This document shows positions 61,683-64,000 of a DNA stretch of 64,000 bases, in pieces. The first letter of the stretch is position 1. Every line of letters begins with the position of its first letter. Source of the DNA: Physcomitrium patens (lineage: Eukaryota; Streptophyta; Bryopsida; Funariales; Funariaceae); the NCBI RefSeq assembly GCF_000002425.4, contig NC_037263.1, forward strand, positions 10,277,269 through 10,341,268. The letters are read 5' to 3'. Made by a program: the position numbers and the translations under genes. The notes below the pieces were generated by a model that worked only from the letters and a program-made list of their open reading frames with translations, made no database searches and was not told where the DNA came from.

Positions 61683-61875
61683 TCCACGTCAGACTGTAGG
61701 GTGTTAGATCCGGCATATGGGAAGCCGGTTGGGTCCAAGTGTCATCACCCGTGGAATAGTATATCTTTACTTTGCTGCAGTCTTTGGGTTTATTCAAAGA
61801 CATGATATCTCAAGAGATCCGAGCTGTATTATGTAACTTGAAGTCCCTCTGGACTTCAGCAATGATTATGGGATC
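61683..61875. repeat. 193-bp direct repeat, copy 1
   Basis: It runs from TCCACGTCAGACTGTAGGGT to ATTATGGGATC and is near-identical to 62617-62809 (about a dozen differences by eye, no length change). It contains the short inverted repeat CCGGCATATGGGAAGCCGG. No reading frame is preserved across both copies. Confidence 0.85.
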
Positions 61876-62616
61876 GTCGAGGTATAGAGATAATCTCTGC
61901 TTCTTGTCCCAGTAGGCAGTCGAAAGTGTTAGGGCTGGGTCTGGATTAGGGTTTCAGGTTGGTACTGTTTTGGAGTTTGATGCTAGTTTTTTCAATAATA
62001 CTCAGGTTTGAAGAATCTCTTTGACGTCCCTTTCGATAACTAGAAATCTTAAGTTTTTCACAGATTGAACCCACCTGAGCTTCATCCACTGTTGACTTGA
62101 CTGTGGAATTCACATTTGGGACATTGGAAAGGATTTCAAGTACAAATACATCTAATGTTAATTCATAGTGTTTCATTTTTTCCACTTCGGCTTTTAACTC
62201 AATGCTGGAATTTATACATATAGCTTCACATTCTTTTGAACGAGGTTTCAAACTTACGAGATGCAAATGTCATTATTAGACACACTTTGAATTTATATAT
62301 TCTTAAGCATGCTCTGCAGCTGTCATAACCATGTGTACTTCACAATTTTGAGTAAAATAATGAAATGTCAAGCAATGGTTAATTTGAATATGTTTCTTAC
62401 AGTTTTTTACTATACTACGTACTCTTTGTATACATACCTCTGGGAATTTCTAAACTACTATCTATATGTAAATATACATGATGAATAAAATAAAATAAAA
62501 TAAAATAAATATTACACGTGTAAGGATAATACAGGCAATATTGATGGCAAAGTATGAGTTGGAGTTATTGTTTTTTTTTTTTTTTTTTTTTTTCGCAACG
62601 GTGTTGTATCAAAAGG
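61876..62616. other. Spacer between the two direct repeats
   Basis: It contains a minus-strand open frame at 61946-62266 (ELKAEVEKMKHYELTLDVF; helical, no family recognised), an (AAAAT)n run near 62484-62508 and a run of 23 T at 62571-62593 just before copy 2. Confidence 0.4.
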
Positions 62617-62809
62617 TCCACGTCAGACTGTAGGGTGTTGGATCCGGCATATGGGAAGCCGGTTGGGTCCAAGTGCCATCACCCGTGGAATAGTATATCT
62701 TTACTTTGCTGCAGTCTTTGGTTTTATTCAAAGACAATATTTCACATGAGGTTCGAGCTGTACTATGTAACTTGAAGTCCTTCTGGTCTTCAGCAATGAT
62801 TATGGGATC
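62617..62809. repeat. 193-bp direct repeat, copy 2
   Basis: It begins 24 bases after a T23 run. Read on the minus strand it would end close to a poly(A), as a retroposed copy would. Offset from copy 1 is 934 bases. Confidence 0.85.
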
Positions 62810-64000
62810 TGCGAGCTAATCTACAGTTTTGGTGTGCTGGACAGTCGGAAAGATTTGGGATTAGCGTTATATTTGGATTGCAATTGTAGGTTATGCCTGC
62901 TCTTTGGTCTAGCGTTGAAGCTCTTAGATGGCCCCTGTGTGAGATTATGCATTGTAGAATATGAAATTAACAATCATCTGTGCTTTAATAAGATGCTAAT
63001 TGGATATAACACACTGAATAAATACACTTTTGTGTGAGGCTACAGGATTTGGTGTGGTGAATGGTATTCATTGATAAGTGAGTAGTGATGGATGACTTAC
63101 CCCTTGATCCTCTTTGTTACAAAGTCATGGATATATTTTGAGATTTATTTATTTTGTAGTTTTTGAGAATTTTATTTGAATGGAGGTTGTAAAATCTTGT
63201 TTCTTTATGCTATTCTACATGTTTGATAATACTTTTGATCCTTATGTAACTTATTTTCTAAGTGACTATTTTTGTATATTCATCTTTATTAGAGGAGTTT
63301 GTCTTGTATCAAAAGTGAAGTAATAGAAAAAATAATTTTGATGCCAATTCACAATCTTTAGGATTTACATAAAATAAATATATGAATAAAAACATCAATA
63401 GTTCTTGTTTATCTAGCTTAGAGCTATATAACTACAAAGAAGACAAGGGTAGTTCAAATAAGGTCATCTTTATTAATCACAAAGAAAACCAAACAACATT
63501 AGCAAAAGAGATTTAAAATGAGATTTCAATTATAATTATAGTTATTATATTTTTTTTCTATTGAAGATATTTTTTCATAATTTAATATTAAGAGTTGAAG
63601 ACTTGGCTATTAGAATATTTTATATTTCTTAAGATAAAGCTATTAATATAATTATCTCAATTTTTTTAAGATTTAAAATAAAATAAAATAAAAGAAGTCT
63701 TTAAATCAGTGTGGCTTTTTAAGTTGTTGGATCAATAATACAATCATTTAGATAATACATTTATTAGTTTATGATGAATATTTTAAAGTGACAATAAAAT
63801 GATGGAACAATAATATTTATTTGATAAGCTCAATTATACATATTTAAGTATTGAGCTATACCAACTAATTTGGGAGTGTACTCATACAAATATATTAGAT
63901 GAATGAGAGCTAAGTAAATCAATAAATATTAATAGCCTCCCTAATATTTATCTATGTATATACAAAATATGTCAAATTTTATTTTCAAAAATATGGTTTA
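62810..64000. other. AT-rich right flank, no gene seen
   Basis: Composition drops back to AT-rich after about 63100. An (AAAAT)n run lies near 63671-63690. No supported frame or repeat family is seen. Confidence 0.5.

Noticed and set aside
1-64000. CRISPR arrays, operons or bacterial features
   Set aside because: The tandem repeats seen are LTR-internal or microsatellites. Introns and LTR elements show a eukaryotic nuclear sequence.

Overview
The window reads as a gene-poor stretch of a plant nuclear genome, probably a non-seed plant (a moss is my best guess). Three things point there: a spliced plant-type purple acid phosphatase gene with short introns, chromodomain Ty3/gypsy elements resembling the Tcn1-like group reported from mosses, lycophytes and fungi, and primer-binding sites that match plant tRNAs. 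Species is not determined. One 100-base assembly gap lies at 30712-30811.

Bases 1 to about 48,270 are almost entirely nested LTR retrotransposon fossils in two stacks. The left stack (1-23646) is four deep. An old chromovirus tail (A0) has its 3' LTR split by element B (2016-23401). B is split in its RNase H/integrase region by element A (5573-20873). A is split just before its chromodomain by an antisense non-chromodomain gypsy element, C (10574-19497). Target-site duplications support three of the junctions, and LTR-LTR divergence falls with each layer: about 7-8% for B, 2% for A and 0.6% for C. The right stack (24338-48268) is one much older A-family element (A') framed by a matching AGTCA duplication. 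It is filled with an old C-like element (E), a gag-only element with a coiled-coil frame (D) lying inside E, a tRNA-Asp-primed gypsy fragment (F) and an inverted A-family fragment (A2). This stack is heavily AT-shifted.

Bases 48274 to about 51690 are AT-rich intergenic DNA. The host-gene part follows. A seven-exon purple acid phosphatase gene lies on the minus strand (53359-56098), predicts 374 residues and carries all metal ligands plus an N-terminal membrane anchor. The last exons of a conserved, plastid-type protein of unknown function lie on the plus strand (60036-60703). Around them are GC-richer segments I cannot identify, a 193-bp direct duplication and several microsatellites.

The most interesting signals are strong heat-shock-element arrays just upstream of the TATA box in the LTRs of B, a small extra reading frame between the chromodomain and the 3' LTR shared by the A and B families, a repeated GGATTACCC motif in their leaders, and the gag-plus-coiled-coil element D that has no visible pol.
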